This document shows, piece by piece, positions 63,534 through 64,000 of a stretch of DNA of 64,000 bases (position 1 is the first letter of the stretch; every line of letters begins with the position of its first letter). Origin of the DNA: Hymenobacter sp. 5317J-9 (GTDB lineage: Bacteria > Bacteroidota > Bacteroidia > Cytophagales > Hymenobacteraceae); NCBI RefSeq assembly GCF_022921075.1, contig NZ_CP095050.1, positions 2,914,001 to 2,978,000 of the forward strand. The letters are read 5' to 3'. The translations under genes were made by a program, and so were the position numbers. Under the pieces are notes generated by a model. That model made no database searches. It worked only from the letters and a program-made list of their open reading frames with translations, and had not been told where the DNA came from.

Positions 63534-64000
63534 TTGAGATAGAGCCGGTTCGGGTTGCCCAAACACCGCCATCTGCGAAGGCGCGCCCACGCCTTCCACC
63601 TCCTCCCCCATGCTCTCCAGCCGCAGCTGATACCCGTGCCGCTCAGCCACGCCGGCGGCCCAGGCGGCAAACTCGGCGCGGGACCATTCGAAGCGGTGGT
63701 CGTCGTGGCGGAATTCGCCGGCGTTTAGCTTTTCGAAAAGCTGGTTGTAATCGGCGTTGGGGGTAGTGACGAAGACGTGCGCCGGGCGGGCCTGGCCGAA
63801 TACCACGGCTTCGAGGGCGGCGAGGCGGTTCGGGTCGAGGTGCTCGATGACTTCGACCAGGGCCGCCGCGTCGAAGCCGGCGAGGCGCTCGTCGCGGTAG
63901 AGCAACGAGCCCTGGATGAGGTCGATACGGGTGCGCTGGCGCGGGGGCATCTCGTCGAGGTGCAGACGCTGGGCGGCGCGGGCCAGCGCCTGGTGCGATA
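63510..64000 (-). CDS. hen1: Hen1 3'-terminal RNA ribose 2'-O-methyltransferase, C-terminal part
   Basis: 163 residues are visible; the gene continues past the right edge in the same frame. LHLDEMPPRQRTRIDLIQGS and LLYRDERLAGFDAAALVEVI continue into EHLDPNRLAALEAVVFGQ, where the Glu-Glu-His group binds the metal. HVFVTTPNADYN and HDDHRFEWSRAEFAAWA are the other active-site segments of bacterial Hen1. It caps repaired RNA 3' ends with a 2'-O-methyl group before Pnkp ligation, preventing re-cleavage. Normally adjacent to pnkp, here it is separated by an AT-rich lipoprotein gene. Confidence 0.92.
   Translation of the reverse strand, partial: SHQALARAAQRLHLDEMPPRQRTRIDLIQGSLLYRDERLAGFDAAALVEVIEHLDPNRLAALEAVVFGQARPAHVFVTTPNADYNQLFEKLNAGEFRHDDHRFEWSRAEFAAWAAGVAERHGYQLRLESMGEEVEGVGAPSQMAVFGQPEPALSQLAKAVNT

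Overview
The window comes from a GC-rich member of the Bacteroidota, most like Hymenobacter or a related Cytophagales lineage. This rests on gene content and signals, not on a database match. It has two type IX secretion (T9SS) cargo proteins (one type A and one type B sorting domain) and a PorX-like T9SS response regulator. It also has an lpxC-fabZ fusion, a bacillithiol deacetylase, a short primary sigma factor of the Bacteroidota type, and promoters of the TTG / TAnnTTTG kind instead of Shine-Dalgarno-led genes.

Layout. 1-1200: a RES/Xre toxin-antitoxin pair cut by the left edge, then a YjbQ-family protein. 1.3-16.6 kb: mostly minus-strand housekeeping genes: bshB1, an M23/LysM endopeptidase, trxB, rpoD, pnp, rpsO, an LptF/G permease, a START-like protein, a plus-strand tRNA-Met, the thrS-infC-rpmI-rplT block, and two TPR proteins. 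16.8-25.5 kb: topoisomerase IV subunits A and B, separated by a large secreted SBBP/PKD protein with a type B T9SS signal. 25.7-30.6 kb, plus strand: an AI-2E-family permease, an exonuclease/GIY-YIG fusion and a secreted beta-helix protein with a type A T9SS signal. 30.7-36.2 kb: acetyl-CoA synthetase, propionyl-CoA synthetase and an MHS-type transporter, a short-chain carboxylate cluster. 36.3-41.4 kb: an M28 peptidase, a flavin reductase, an acyltransferase with an in-frame amber codon, a frameshifted alanine dehydrogenase and tsaE. 41.5-47.5 kb: a TonB-type outer-membrane receptor, an aminotransferase, a stand-alone receptor plug protein and porX. 47.8-53.2 kb: an HD hydrolase, lpxD, lpxC/fabZ, lpxA and an ABC ATPase. 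53.2-58.0 kb: a probable operon with a GbsR/MarR regulator, facing a TMEM175 channel gene across a perfect 46-bp palindrome.

The most unusual part is 58.8 kb to the right edge. An AT-rich, probably acquired gene encodes a protein with two HEPN-type RX4H motifs. It runs tail to tail into the bacterial RNA-repair cassette pnkp-hen1. The pnkp gene is split by a 116-bp palindromic element, and removing that element on paper restores one 893-residue reading frame. A second, unrelated palindromic element lies in frame in the linker of the same gene. An AT-rich lipoprotein gene separates pnkp from hen1 and overlaps the 3' end of hen1. A HEPN ribonuclease beside an RNA end-healing system suggests an RNA cleavage/repair defence island that is now degraded or shape-shifted by mobile palindromes.

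Several other genes carry decay or special signals. The acyltransferase amber codon and the alanine dehydrogenase frameshift lie less than 2 kb apart. infC appears to start at an AUA codon behind a rare, perfect Shine-Dalgarno sequence. No rRNA, CRISPR array, prophage or complete insertion sequence was seen.
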